Assembly: GCA_004799545.1 (NCBI GenBank)
Contig: SSMU01000016.1
Location: 40,656-104,655 of the forward strand
Direction of reading: 5' to 3'
Length of the DNA: 64,000 nucleotides
From: Phenylobacterium sp.
Lineage (GTDB): Bacteria > Pseudomonadota > Alphaproteobacteria > Caulobacterales > Caulobacteraceae
In this document: piece after piece, positions 46,068-54,914 of the stretch
Position numbering within the stretch: position 1 is the stretch's first letter
Layout of the letters: each line of letters begins with the position of its first letter
Notes under the pieces: model-generated
The model's input: the letters and a program-made list of their open reading frames with translations, nothing else
Told to the model about the DNA's origin: nothing
The model's database searches: none
Translations under genes and position numbers: made by a program

Positions 46068-46847
46068 ATGCGGGCCATCCAGGTACGGGAGCTGCTAGCT
46101 CAGGGACGCATTGTCCTCAACGGCTGGTCCGTGATCCCGGGCGGCTTCCTCGCCGAGGTGATGGCGTCGCTCGGCTGGGACTCCCTGACCGTCGACATGC
46201 AGCATGGGATCATCGGCCAGCCCGAGATGATCGCCATGCTGCAGGCCATCTCGACCACACCCCTCACCCCGATGGTGCGGCTCGCGGCGAATGACGCGAC
46301 CCTGATCGGTCATGCGCTGGACGGCGGCGCGATGGGGCTCATTTGCCCCTTGGTGAACTCTCCCGAGGAGGCGGCGAGCTTTGTCGCCGCCTGCCGCTAT
46401 CCGCCGCTTGGCATCCGCAGCTCCGGCGCCACGCGGGCGATGATCTACGCGGGCTTCGACTATGGGGGCGTCGCCAACGACCAGGTGCTCAAGTTCGCGA
46501 TGATAGAGACGGGGGAGGCCCTGCAGCGGGTCGATGAGATCGCCGCGACGCTGGGGCTCGACGGCCTCTACATTGGGCCTTCCGACCTGTCGCTCGCCCT
46601 GGGCGGCTCGCAGGGGTTCGACAAGGACGAGCCCCATATGCTGGAGGCCTACGCAGCCATCGTCGCGGCCTGCGCGCGCCACGGCCTGGTCGCCGGGATC
46701 CACACCGCCTCCCCGGCTTTTGCCGGCCGCATGGCCGAGTTGGGGTTTCGGTTCATCACCCTGGTCGGGGACTTCAACTTCATCCTGGCGGGACGCGGCG
46801 CGGTCAACCAGGCCCGCAAGCTCATCGCCCCAGCACCCGCCGCCTAG
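46068..46847 (+). CDS. HpaI/HpcH-family aldolase
   Basis: 259 residues of the class II pyruvate aldolase family. Active-site marks: histidine in VDMQHGIIGQ (about 45), arginine in PMVRLAANDA, metal glutamate in AMIETGEALQRVDEI (about 147) and aspartate in YIGPSDLSLALGG (about 172). It cleaves a 4-hydroxy-2-oxo acid to pyruvate and an aldehyde, the end step of meta cleavage. It is transcribed alone, divergent from the TetR gene, from a promoter containing the TetR-type operator. Confidence 0.92.
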   Translation: MRAIQVRELLAQGRIVLNGWSVIPGGFLAEVMASLGWDSLTVDMQHGIIGQPEMIAMLQAISTTPLTPMVRLAANDATLIGHALDGGAMGLICPLVNSPEEAASFVAACRYPPLGIRSSGATRAMIYAGFDYGGVANDQVLKFAMIETGEALQRVDEIAATLGLDGLYIGPSDLSLALGGSQGFDKDEPHMLEAYAAIVAACARHGLVAGIHTASPAFAGRMAELGFRFITLVGDFNFILAGRGAVNQARKLIAPAPAA

Positions 46848-46856
46848 CCGCCCGGA

Positions 46857-46882
46857 TGAAAAAGGCGCTGGAATCTGGCGCC
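46857..46882 (-). terminator. Candidate intrinsic terminator on the reverse strand
   Basis: On the reverse strand GGCGC-N9-GCGCC (46864-46882) is followed by TTTTTC. It would stop the HsaA-like transcript before it runs into the aldolase gene. The stem is short and lies about 210 bp after the HsaA-like stop. Confidence 0.4.
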
Positions 46883-46979
46883 CGATCGAGATCGCAACGC
46901 ACGCAGCGTTGTTGTCGGGCCTAGGTCCTCAGGACCAATGCGAAGGCGTCACAGGAGCCCGGCGGCCGGACAACCGGCG

Positions 46980-47096
46980 CCCCACAGGTGTCATCGCAAT
47001 GTCGACGTATTCCGCCCCGGCTTCAACACCCCGTGGTTCCGCCGGGATCGGACAGCCGAGTCCGCCGCAATGAAGATCGCGAAGTTCGCGCCCTAG
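46980..47096 (+). pseudogene. Possible gene remnant
   Basis: An open stretch ending in TAG (47094-47096) encodes NVDVFRPGFNTPWFRRDRTA followed by ESAAMKIAKFAP. It reads like the C-terminus of a real protein, and the final segment resembles the start of some FAH-family enzymes. There is no plausible start or ribosome site. It may be debris of a lost catabolic gene. Low confidence. Confidence 0.25.
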
Positions 47097-48304
47097 AGGT
47101 CAGGTGTCGGCGCCAGGCCCAGCAGGCTGCGCCCGTGGTGCTGCAGGCTCTGGTCGTAGTCGGAGCCGGTATGGAGCCGCGCCGTATGACCGTCCCGCCA
47201 GAACCGCTGCATGGGATTGAAGTCGGCGATCGCGCTTGAGCCGGCCCCCAGGAACAGACGGTCAAGGACCTGACCCGCCCGGGTGGTGATGAAGGGGAAC
47301 TTGGTTTGCATCTCGAGGAACTTGGCCTCGGTCAGGCGCTCGCCCTGCTCCCCATGCCGCTGCATGACCTCAAGCAGATGCCGATAGTAGACCGAGAGCG
47401 ATTCCAGCTCATGGACCGACTCGGCCAGCCGCATGTAGCCGGCGGGATTCAGGATGCCCTGGGCGCCGGTATAGGCGTTCTTGCGCGAGCGTTGGCGGGT
47501 GGTGAACTCACGGACCATGCCGTCCGCGCAGCCGAGCGCGATGGCGGGCAGGAACACGCCGAACAGCAGCGGGAACGGCACGCGGCTGATCCAGCTGTCG
47601 ACGGTGCCGGCGCCGTGGCTGTAGTTGAACATCACCGCGTCCATCCGCTCCATGCGGCGGAAGGGCACGAAGAGGTCCTTGAACACCAGGTCCTTGGACC
47701 CGCTGCCCCGCATCCCCGTCGAGTACCAGGTGTCATCGATGACGTATTCGCTGCGGTGCGCCATGAACAGGTGGTCGCGATAGTTCCGCTGCGGATATTG
47801 GGAGTCGCTGGTGTCCGGGACCTTCACCCCGACCACGGCCCACTCGGCATGATCACAGCCGCTCGACCAACGCCCCTTGCCCGAAACGATGATCCCACCG
47901 TCCGCGAGCTTCGCCTTGATGGCGGGCGACCCCGACGAGCAGATGATCGTATCGGGGCCGGTGGCCAGAATCTCTTTCTGAACAGAGACGTCGTAGTGGG
48001 GCAATGCGGCCTGGTGAACGTTGAGCACGCCGGTGACCCATCCCGTCGAGGGACAGGCGCTTGCCAGGGTCCTGACACCGTCGCAGTAGTCCCAGAGGTC
48101 CCGCTCGTCCCCGCCCAGAGCCGCCGGCAGCAGGGCGCGCACGAACCCCGCCTGGCGGATCAACTCGATGTTCTCGGCCGGGACGGTCCGAGCGGCTTCT
48201 GTCGCCGCCGCGCGCTTGGCGATCGCCGCCAGGTGCGGCCGGATGCGGTCCGACAGGCTCTCGCGCACGATCGGCGTCGGAAATGTCTTCGCCTGAGCGT
48301 CCAT
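47093..48304 (-). CDS. HsaA-like flavin-dependent hydroxylase (acyl-CoA dehydrogenase fold)
   Basis: 403 residues with the acyl-CoA dehydrogenase fold but of the two-component monooxygenase branch (HsaA, HpaH C2-type). Marks: AGFVRALLPAALGGDERDLW near 50, ACPSTGWVTGVLNVHQAALP near 78, GKGRWSSGCDHAEWAVVGV near 135 and a C-terminal HTGSDYDQSLQHHGRSLLG. It hydroxylates a phenolic ring using reduced flavin from a partner. The start at 48304 has GGAGGCGG before it. It follows the AzoR gene by 16 bp and so may draw reduced flavin from AzoR or from the reductase at 40827. Confidence 0.88.
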   Translation of the reverse strand: MDAQAKTFPTPIVRESLSDRIRPHLAAIAKRAAATEAARTVPAENIELIRQAGFVRALLPAALGGDERDLWDYCDGVRTLASACPSTGWVTGVLNVHQAALPHYDVSVQKEILATGPDTIICSSGSPAIKAKLADGGIIVSGKGRWSSGCDHAEWAVVGVKVPDTSDSQYPQRNYRDHLFMAHRSEYVIDDTWYSTGMRGSGSKDLVFKDLFVPFRRMERMDAVMFNYSHGAGTVDSWISRVPFPLLFGVFLPAIALGCADGMVREFTTRQRSRKNAYTGAQGILNPAGYMRLAESVHELESLSVYYRHLLEVMQRHGEQGERLTEAKFLEMQTKFPFITTRAGQVLDRLFLGAGSSAIADFNPMQRFWRDGHTARLHTGSDYDQSLQHHGRSLLGLAPTPDL

Positions 48305-48320
48305 GTCCGCCTCCGAGGAC

Positions 48321-48935
48321 CTAGGCGGCCAGTCGGGCGACAACCGCTTCGGCATTGCGGATGATGTCCGGCGCCTCGTCGACCCGCTGGCGCACGCCCT
48401 CGGCGCGAACGAAGGACACGTCGAAGAGGCCGAGGAACATCAGCAGCATGCGCAGCAGCGGTTCCTGGAAGTCGAAGGCGCTGAACGGAAGGTCCGTGTA
48501 GTCACCGCCGCGGGCCTCGATCACGAAGACCTTCTTGCCGAAGAGCAGGCCCTTGGCGACGCCGGGGGCGGAATACTGGAAGGTGCGCCCGACGATGGTC
48601 ACGTAGTCGAACCAGGCCTTCAACTGGGTGCAGATCGTGAAGTTGATCATCGGCGCGGCGATGACGATGATGTCCGCCGCCTCAAGCTGATCGATGAGAC
48701 GATCCGAAAGCGCGATGGCGCTGCGCATCTCGGGCGTCCGATCCTCCGGGGCGCACGCGCCCGCCTGCAGGATCTCCGGCCCGAAGTGCGGGAGGGGATC
48801 GACCGCGAGGTCGAGCACATCGACATCAACGTTGGCGTGGTTGCTCGTCCAGGTCCGGACGAACTTGTCCGACAAGGCGCGCGTGATCGAGTTGCCCAGG
48901 TTGGGGCTCGACTGGATGTGCAAGAGACGCGGCAC
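48321..48935 (-). CDS. azoR: FMN-dependent NADH azoreductase/quinone reductase
   Basis: 204 residues of the AzoR flavodoxin-like family: LLHIQSSPNLGNSITRALSD at the N-terminus with the FMN phosphate loop, APMINFTICTQLKAWFDYVT near 93 and IEARGGDYTD near 140. It reduces quinones or azo bonds with NADH. It starts the reverse pair with the HsaA-like hydroxylase and is divergent from a LysR gene, which probably controls it. A protective role against quinones formed from catechols is likely; supply of reduced flavin is also possible. Confidence 0.9.
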   Translation of the reverse strand: MPRLLHIQSSPNLGNSITRALSDKFVRTWTSNHANVDVDVLDLAVDPLPHFGPEILQAGACAPEDRTPEMRSAIALSDRLIDQLEAADIIVIAAPMINFTICTQLKAWFDYVTIVGRTFQYSAPGVAKGLLFGKKVFVIEARGGDYTDLPFSAFDFQEPLLRMLLMFLGLFDVSFVRAEGVRQRVDEAPDIIRNAEAVVARLAA

Positions 48936-49007
48936 CCTTCTCTCCCATTTCTTCTTCGTTTGTTACCGGGACAGTATCTCCCGGCGAACGATCCGAAAAA
49001 TCGATAT

Positions 49008-49023
49008 ATGCGAACTTGCGCAT
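49008..49023. promoter_or_regulatory. Candidate LysR box in the azoR/lysR gap
   Basis: ATGCG-AACTTG-CGCAT is a perfect 5-bp inverted repeat with a 6-bp centre, and it contains a T-N11-A pattern. It lies 72 bp before the azoR start and 24 bp before the LysR start, the expected place for autoregulation plus activation of the divergent gene. Confidence 0.5.
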
Positions 49024-49047
49024 CGCTTCGGCTGATGTAAGCCTCAA

Positions 49048-50007
49048 ATGAAAACGGGGAGGCGCGTGGTGTCGGTCCGCTCGATAAACCTCAACCTGAT
49101 CCCGATCCTGCAAGCTCTGCTCCGCGAGGAGAGTGTCGCCAGGGCCGCGGACCAGGTGGGCCTTTCGCAACCCGCCATGAGCGGCGCCTTGGCGCGCCTG
49201 CGCGAAGTCCTTAACGACCCGCTCCTCGTGCGGGTCGGTCGCTCCATGCGCCTGACGCCGCGGGCGGAACGGATGCGCAAGCCGCTTGACCAGATCTGCG
49301 GCGACATCGAGCGGCTGTTTCAGCATGAGAGCTTTGACCCGGCGACGGCGGAGCTCAGCTTCGTTGTCGCGGCGCCGGACTACCTCGTGTTCCTGCTCAG
49401 CGGGGCGCTCCTGGCGCGGCTTGGGGAGCAGGCGCCGGGAATCCGCATCAGGTTCGTCGACGTTCCGGCCGACTTGCCGACCTGGATGGAGGAGTCGACG
49501 ATCGACCTGGCGGTCTGCGGGAGTTTCGGCTTCTGGCCCGACCTGAGGTACGAGCAGCTGTTCCGCGACCGCGTCGTCGCCGCAGTCTCCCAGGACCATC
49601 CGTTGCTGGCCTGCGAGCGAATTACCTCGGCGGACCTGATGGCCTTTCCCAGCCTCAACTACGACACCCGCTTCACGTCCTCGAAGCGCGAGAAGAAGCT
49701 CATGACGGGCCTCCCCAGTCTGGACTGGGCGCCGCAGATCACCACCAGCCAGTTCACCGACGCCGTGCTGCTGGCTGCGCGCTCCCCGACCGTGGCGCGA
49801 GCTCCGGCCTCGATCGTCGACCGATTGAGTCAGCTTCTGCCGCTCGCCACACTGGAACTCAGCGACGAGGAAACGGAGTTCGACACCGGGATGTTCTGGG
49901 CGCCGGTCCTACAGGACACGGAGGAGCATGTATGGCTCCGGAGCCTCGTGAAGGACTGCCTCGCCCCGTTCGCCTGCGGCGTGTCCGAGGCGCGGCTCGC
50001 GTCCTAG
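49048..50007 (+). CDS. LysR-family transcriptional regulator (NodD-like)
   Basis: 319 residues. The N-terminal helix-turn-helix reads ESVARAADQVGLSQPAMSGA (about 29-48) and ALARLREVLNDPLLVRVGRS follows; the C-terminal ligand domain has FVVAAPDYLVFLLSGALL near 105. The NodD/LinR branch usually responds to aromatic or phenolic effectors. It is divergent from azoR with a LysR-type palindrome between. The stop overlaps the TonB receptor stop tail-to-tail through CTAG. Confidence 0.9.
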   Translation: MKTGRRVVSVRSINLNLIPILQALLREESVARAADQVGLSQPAMSGALARLREVLNDPLLVRVGRSMRLTPRAERMRKPLDQICGDIERLFQHESFDPATAELSFVVAAPDYLVFLLSGALLARLGEQAPGIRIRFVDVPADLPTWMEESTIDLAVCGSFGFWPDLRYEQLFRDRVVAAVSQDHPLLACERITSADLMAFPSLNYDTRFTSSKREKKLMTGLPSLDWAPQITTSQFTDAVLLAARSPTVARAPASIVDRLSQLLPLATLELSDEETEFDTGMFWAPVLQDTEEHVWLRSLVKDCLAPFACGVSEARLAS

Positions 50008-52265
50008 AAGCGGGCGCGCAGTTCGACTCCCCATTCTCGGGGCCGGCCGACATCCAGCTCCTTGGTGCCGACGGTGTAGCCGCCGGCGAAGTCCACGCCG
50101 CCGATCAGGTAGTATTCGTTCGTCAGGTTTGTCCCGAACGCCGCCGCGCTCCAGCGGCCGCCAGGCGCGTCATACTCCAGCCGGGCGTTCAGCAGGCCGT
50201 ACGCCGGCATAACAACCGCGTCGGCGATGGTGACGGCGCTGTTCTGCTTGGCCGTCCAGGAATAGTCCAGGCTGCCAACGAGTTTCGCGTCGCCCGCCAG
50301 GGGGTAGCTGTAGCGCGCGCCAACCGAGAACTTGGATTTCGGCGCGCGTTGCAGCGGGGTGTCGAGCGCGAGGTTCGGAAGGATCAACGTCGAGCCCGGC
50401 AGGACCTGGCCCGTGGCCGGATTGGGGAAGGTCGCCAGGAAGCCGAACGGGTAGACGAACCGGATCAGGTTGTCGACGCGGGTATAGTGGCCATCGAGCA
50501 GCGACATCGACCCGGTCAGGAGCAGCCGATCCGTCGCTGCGAACTGGCTCTCAAGTTCAAAGCCCTTGATGTGCGCGTCGCCGGCGTTGTTCGTCGCGGC
50601 GACCACCGTCGTGGGCGTGGGGATGAGCACGTTGAACTGGATGTTCTTCCAGTCCGTGAAGAAGACGGTCGGATTGACGCGCAACCGGTGATCCAGGAAC
50701 TCCATCCGCGCGCCGGCCTCGTAGGTCCACGCCGTCTCCGGCGCGAAGGCGAGCGCGCCGCCGGGCAGAGCTGCGTTGGGCGTGATGCCGCCCGCCCGGA
50801 AACCCTCTGACGCCTTGACGTAGAGCAGCACGTCGTCGTCCGCCTTGAAGTCGAGGCCCAGGTGCGGCGAGGTGTTGCTGAAGGTCGCGGAATTCTGCGT
50901 CGCCGCACCCAGCAGGAAGGACGTGTTCTTCTCGTGCGAATAGCGCAACCCGGCGGTGGCCGACAGGCGGTCGGTCAGGTCGTAGGTTGCTTGCCCGTAG
51001 ACGGCCTCCGAGGTGCTGTTGTTGGCCGGGTTCCCATAAGGGAACATCGCCGGGCCAAAGCCGAGGATGATGGCCTGACCGGGATCCTCGGTTTCCCTGC
51101 TGTCGTAGAAATAGGCGCCGACGGTCCAGTGGAGATGCCCCGCCGGGGACCGGCTCGCGAGTTGGACCTCCTGGGTAAAGACCCGCAGATTGATCCGCGC
51201 TGGGGCCGCGGCCAGGATGGACAGGGGGGTATTGTCGAAATCCTGAGCTATCCGGCTTCGGGACGATGAGTAGGCGGTGATCGATTTGAGGTCGATGTCG
51301 TCGGTGAGCTTATAGTTGATGGTCGCCTGGGCTTCCGAATAGTTGAAGCGGAGATAGTCGGGCGCGTTGAAGCCCGCGAAGCTGTACTTGCCGGTGGAAA
51401 TGTAGCGGCTGTCCAGGGGACGCGTTTCCCCGAAGAGCTCCGCCAGGCCCACGAACTGCGCGTTGGGGTTCACACCCGAGACGGTCACCGCGCGACCATT
51501 CGTGCGCTCGTGGATGATCTCCCCCTTGAGGTCGACGGTCAGGCGGTCCGTCGGCGTCCAGCGCGCCTGCAACCGCGCCTCGCGAGTCAGGTCCGCGCCG
51601 CGATCCACGCCGTTGAGGACGTCCCGGACGAACCCGCTACGGCTGGTCGAGGCTCCTGAGATCCGAACCGCCAAACTGTCGCCGAGCGGGACATTGAGCG
51701 CGCCCTGGAAGTCGGCCCGCGAATAGTCTCCGCCGATCGCGTCCACATATCCGCCGAAATGGTCCGTCGGCTTTGCGGTGACGTACTGGATCGCCCCGGC
51801 GATCGTGTTGCGGCCGAAGAGGGTTCCCTGCGGGCCGCGCAGCACCTCGACCCGATCTACATCGAAGAGACCGAGAAGGTCGCCAGGTCCCGAGGGCAGG
51901 TAGACCTCATCAACGTAGATGCCCACGGCGGCTGAGGAGGCCGTCGCATCGACGCCCATACCGCGGATCGACACGCCCCCGTTGGCGGTCGAGGTGCCCG
52001 AACGACTGCCGATCGACAGGCTCGGCACAAAGCTTGTGATGTCGAGCAGCGAGGCGACACTACGGTCCCGCAGCACTTCGCCCGACAGCGCCGTGACGGC
52101 GATCGGCGTCTGTTGAAGGTTGGTCTCGGTTCTTTCCGCGGTGACCACGACCTCTTCGAGTTGGGTCGGTTTGCTCGCCGCGCTCTCAGCGGCTCGAGCC
52201 GCCGCGCCGGACATCAGGGCGACCGCCGCCCCACAGCATAGGGCCTTCAATCCCGTCCTGGACAT
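50004..52265 (-). CDS. TonB-dependent outer membrane receptor (island, second)
   Basis: 753 residues. Signal peptide to about residue 25 (SGAAARAAE), then plug with LEEVVVTAERTETNLQQTPI, VSIRGMGVDATASSAAVGIY and DRVEVLRGPQGTLFGRNTIAG, then a barrel ending WGVELRARF. It resembles the receptor at 29994 in type but differs throughout, so the island may import two compounds or two forms of one. It is transcribed alone. Confidence 0.92.
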   Translation of the reverse strand: MSRTGLKALCCGAAVALMSGAAARAAESAASKPTQLEEVVVTAERTETNLQQTPIAVTALSGEVLRDRSVASLLDITSFVPSLSIGSRSGTSTANGGVSIRGMGVDATASSAAVGIYVDEVYLPSGPGDLLGLFDVDRVEVLRGPQGTLFGRNTIAGAIQYVTAKPTDHFGGYVDAIGGDYSRADFQGALNVPLGDSLAVRISGASTSRSGFVRDVLNGVDRGADLTREARLQARWTPTDRLTVDLKGEIIHERTNGRAVTVSGVNPNAQFVGLAELFGETRPLDSRYISTGKYSFAGFNAPDYLRFNYSEAQATINYKLTDDIDLKSITAYSSSRSRIAQDFDNTPLSILAAAPARINLRVFTQEVQLASRSPAGHLHWTVGAYFYDSRETEDPGQAIILGFGPAMFPYGNPANNSTSEAVYGQATYDLTDRLSATAGLRYSHEKNTSFLLGAATQNSATFSNTSPHLGLDFKADDDVLLYVKASEGFRAGGITPNAALPGGALAFAPETAWTYEAGARMEFLDHRLRVNPTVFFTDWKNIQFNVLIPTPTTVVAATNNAGDAHIKGFELESQFAATDRLLLTGSMSLLDGHYTRVDNLIRFVYPFGFLATFPNPATGQVLPGSTLILPNLALDTPLQRAPKSKFSVGARYSYPLAGDAKLVGSLDYSWTAKQNSAVTIADAVVMPAYGLLNARLEYDAPGGRWSAAAFGTNLTNEYYLIGGVDFAGGYTVGTKELDVGRPREWGVELRARF

Positions 52266-52994
52266 GTTTCCCCCTTGGCCTGCGACTCTCGCGCAGTTCC
52301 TCGTCGACCCACGGAGGGCCCTGATCTTGCTGGGGATCAGCGCCCGTAGGCGGTGGCTGCGCTGCGAACCCTAATCTCCCGAAGAAAGACTAGGATCGGG
52401 CGAGTCATTGGAGAAATAGATAGTTCGGATGCGAAACATCGGCGCGACGAATATGTAAGTTAGTCCTTGCGACACCGGCGCGTAACATCGCGCGCAGCTT
52501 GGAATTGCTGGGCACGATGAACGGCTGCCGATCTACACTGCGAACCGCACACTATCCGGAAGCTGCAGGCCGCATCCGCTCGTCGAAGCGGCCATGGGAC
52601 GGTGGCGGTTCGCCCAGCGACCCGTCCGTCGCCTCCCGACCCGGAACCAGATCGCGTCCCGCCCTCGGCTAACCGTCTACCCGCAAAGCGGAAAACGGAT
52701 CGCGCTTATCGTCAGCATTCCTCCGTCTGAGGCAATCGTCAAGAAAACGAATTGAGTCACTCATTTTTTGTGATTTGATAGGTGCGCCGCTGAGGTGCCT
52801 GATCGGCCTGGAAAACAGGTCCGGCCAAAAATGACTGGGCTCATAAGAGTGGGGGGTATAGTGCATGCGAGCCGTTCGAGCGCGAGTCTCGCTGGCGGAG
52901 GGCGCGCGGGCGCTCCTCGCCGACTCCGCCCCCCTCCTAAGCCCGGATTTCTGGGCCCCAGTCTCCGCCTAAAGCCAGGGAATTAGCGCCACTC
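52266..52994. other. Long intergenic region between TonB receptor and RraA operon
   Basis: 729 bp without a convincing gene. It must hold the receptor promoter on the left (A+T-rich at 52380-52460) and the RraA operon promoter with a TetR-type operator at 52751-52780. A 65-codon reverse frame over the operator has no ribosome site and is not a gene. The last 200 bp before the RraA start form a long leader without recognised structure. Confidence 0.55.
52751..52780 (+). promoter_or_regulatory. RraA-operon promoter with embedded TetR-type operator (1-nt centre)
   Basis: ATTGAGTCACTCATT (52751-52765) contains TGAGT-C-ACTCA, a perfect 11-bp palindrome. TTGAGT (52752-52757), 17 bp and TTGATA (52775-52780) form a plausible promoter. 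The word differs by one base from the site at 45946. Confidence 0.6.
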
Positions 52995-53744
52995 ATGACC
53001 GCAAATGCAGGGATCCCGAGCGTGTTGAGCGACCGCTTGATCGCCGCCTTGAACACCATCTCGACGGCCACGCTCACGCATCAATTGCAGATGCGCGGCA
53101 TCCGCAGCACCTTCATGAGCGGGCTGAAGCCCTTGCACCCGGACAGGCGGATGGTGGGTCGGGCGCGGACGCTCCGATACGTGGCCCTGCGGGAAGACCT
53201 GCAGCCGAAGTACGCCGGCGGGATCAACGCCCAGAAGCGCGTCGTGGAAAGCATCGAGTCGGGCGACGTGCTGGTGATCGAGGCGCGCGGCGTGCCGGAT
53301 GCCGGCACCATCGGCGACATCTTCGCGACGCGCCTGCTCGCCCTCGGCGGCGCCGGGATCGTAACCGACGGGGCCCTGCGCGACACCCCGGCGATCGCCG
53401 ACATCGGCGTCCCCGCCTATCACCAGGCCTCCCATGCAGCCACGTTCGGCCGCCACCACATGCCGTTTTCAGCGGATGATCCGGTGACCTGCGCAGGCGT
53501 GTTCGTCGTGCCTGGCGACGTGATCGTCGGCGACGGGGAAGGCACCGTGGTGATCCCCGCGGCCCTCCTCGAGGAGGTCGTCCGGGACTCCCTCATCCAG
53601 GAAGAGAAGGAGGCCTTCGCCCTTGAGAAGGTCGCGGCCGGTCAGCCGACCCTGGACCTCTTCCCCCTGGCGAAGGAACGGCTGCCGGAATTCGAGGCGT
53701 GGAAGGCCGCGAAGGCGGGAACGGCCGGGGAGGCGCAAGCATGA
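52995..53744 (+). CDS. RraA-like aldolase/decarboxylase
   Basis: 249 residues of the RraA-like (HMG aldolase) family: SDRLIAALNTISTATLTHQL at the N-terminus, GVPDAGTIGDIFATRLLALG near 100 and GAGIVTDGALRDTPAI near 118, where the arginine and aspartate bind substrate and Mg2+. In meta-cleavage pathways such proteins split 4-hydroxy-4-methyl-2-oxoglutarate-type acids or decarboxylate oxaloacetate. It is the first gene of a four-gene forward operon whose promoter carries the TetR-type palindrome. Confidence 0.87.
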   Translation: MTANAGIPSVLSDRLIAALNTISTATLTHQLQMRGIRSTFMSGLKPLHPDRRMVGRARTLRYVALREDLQPKYAGGINAQKRVVESIESGDVLVIEARGVPDAGTIGDIFATRLLALGGAGIVTDGALRDTPAIADIGVPAYHQASHAATFGRHHMPFSADDPVTCAGVFVVPGDVIVGDGEGTVVIPAALLEEVVRDSLIQEEKEAFALEKVAAGQPTLDLFPLAKERLPEFEAWKAAKAGTAGEAQA

Positions 53745-54115
53745 GCGCCCGGAAAAGCATCGCGATCGACAGTTTGAGCCATCTCACCGCCATTCCGGTG
53801 GCCACCCGGATCGGGCCGCTCGTGGTCTCCAGCGTGATCGCCCCCTTCGACCCGGGAACCCGGGTGGTCCCCGAGACCGTGACCGCCCAGTACGCCAACA
53901 TCTTCCACCACGTGGGGCTGATGTTGCGCGAGGCCGGCGCGGACTGGCGCCATGTGGCCAAGATGGAGTTCTGGACGCCGCCCGTGGAGCGCGACGCGCT
54001 GGACCCCTTCTGGATCGAGAAATTCCCGGACGAAGCCTCCCGGCCGTCGCGCCACACCCACGTGGGCGAGGCCAAGGTGGTGACCGCATCGTTCATCGCC
54101 TTCGTAGCGGACTGA
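53741..54115 (+). CDS. RidA/YjgF-family protein, possible aminomuconate deaminase
   Basis: 124 residues of the RidA family: GPLVVSSVIAPFDPGTRVVP near 28, QYANIFHHVGLMLREAGADW near 52 and SRHTHVGEAKVVTASFIAFV at the C-terminus. The ATG overlaps the RraA stop as ATGA. RidA proteins hydrolyse enamines and imines; the 2-aminomuconate deaminases of aminophenol pathways belong to this family. Its position between aldolase and hydratase genes of a meta-cleavage pathway makes a deaminase role attractive but unproven. Confidence 0.85.
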   Translation: MSARKSIAIDSLSHLTAIPVATRIGPLVVSSVIAPFDPGTRVVPETVTAQYANIFHHVGLMLREAGADWRHVAKMEFWTPPVERDALDPFWIEKFPDEASRPSRHTHVGEAKVVTASFIAFVAD

Positions 54116-54122
54116 GACCCCT

Positions 54123-54914
54123 ATGCTCACCGACCAACAGATCCAGCAGGCCGCCGAGACCCTGTGGCAGGCGGAACAGACCCGCGAATGGGCGGAGCCG
54201 ATCTCCATCCGCTTTCCCGAGGCCGACATCGCCGACGCCTATCGCGTCAGCCTCGCGGTGCGCGATCTCAAGCTCGCCAACGGCCGGACGGTCAAGGGCC
54301 ACAAGATCGGCCTCACCTCCAAGGCGATGCGGGACCTGACCGGGGCGAACGAGCCGGACTACGGCTTCATCTTCGACAACTGGTTCGCCCTCGAAGGCGA
54401 GGCGGTTTCGCGCAGCGCCATGAACCGGCCGCTGGTGGAGGTCGAGTTGGCCTTCGTCATGGGCCGGGAACTGAAGGGTCCGTCCGTCAACGCCGCGGAC
54501 GTCATCCGCGCCACGGACTTCATCCTGCCGGCCCTGGAGATCGTCGACTCCCGCTACAAGGGCCGCGGGAACAACCTGCTGGTCGACAGCATCTCCGACG
54601 CCGCGACCTGCGGCTTCGTCGTACTGGGTGGAAACCCGGTTAGGCTCACCGACGTCGATGTGCGTCGGCTCAGCGCGTCCCTGTCGATCAATGGCCAGGT
54701 CATGGAGAGCGGGTCCGCCTCGGCGGTCATGGGCAATCCGATCAACGCCGTCGTCTGGCTGGCCAACAAGCTGCACGAGTTCGGGGTCAGCATGCAGCCC
54801 GGCGACGTGATCCTGTCCGGCTCCTTCGTGAAGGCGATCCCCTTCGGCGCCGGCGACACGCTCCTCGCCCTCTATGACCAGTTGGGAGAGATCATCCTGC
54901 GGGTCGGCGAATGA
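54123..54914 (+). CDS. HpaH/MhpD-like 2-oxo-4-enoate hydratase
   Basis: 263 residues. KGHKIGLTSKAMRDLTGANE near 59, metal-binding acids in LVEVELAFVMGREL near 102 and ILSGSFVKAIPFGAGDTLLA near 225 mark the 2-oxopent-4-enoate hydratase / oxo-hept-ene-dioate hydratase family. It adds water to the dienoic acid left after isomerisation or decarboxylation, giving the aldolase substrate. It starts 7 bp after the RidA gene and overlaps the SDR gene by 4 bp. Confidence 0.92.
   Translation: MLTDQQIQQAAETLWQAEQTREWAEPISIRFPEADIADAYRVSLAVRDLKLANGRTVKGHKIGLTSKAMRDLTGANEPDYGFIFDNWFALEGEAVSRSAMNRPLVEVELAFVMGRELKGPSVNAADVIRATDFILPALEIVDSRYKGRGNNLLVDSISDAATCGFVVLGGNPVRLTDVDVRRLSASLSINGQVMESGSASAVMGNPINAVVWLANKLHEFGVSMQPGDVILSGSFVKAIPFGAGDTLLALYDQLGEIILRVGE

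Noticed and set aside
52669..52866. A 65-codon reverse frame over the TetR-type operator
   Set aside because: It runs through a palindromic promoter region and lacks a ribosome site.
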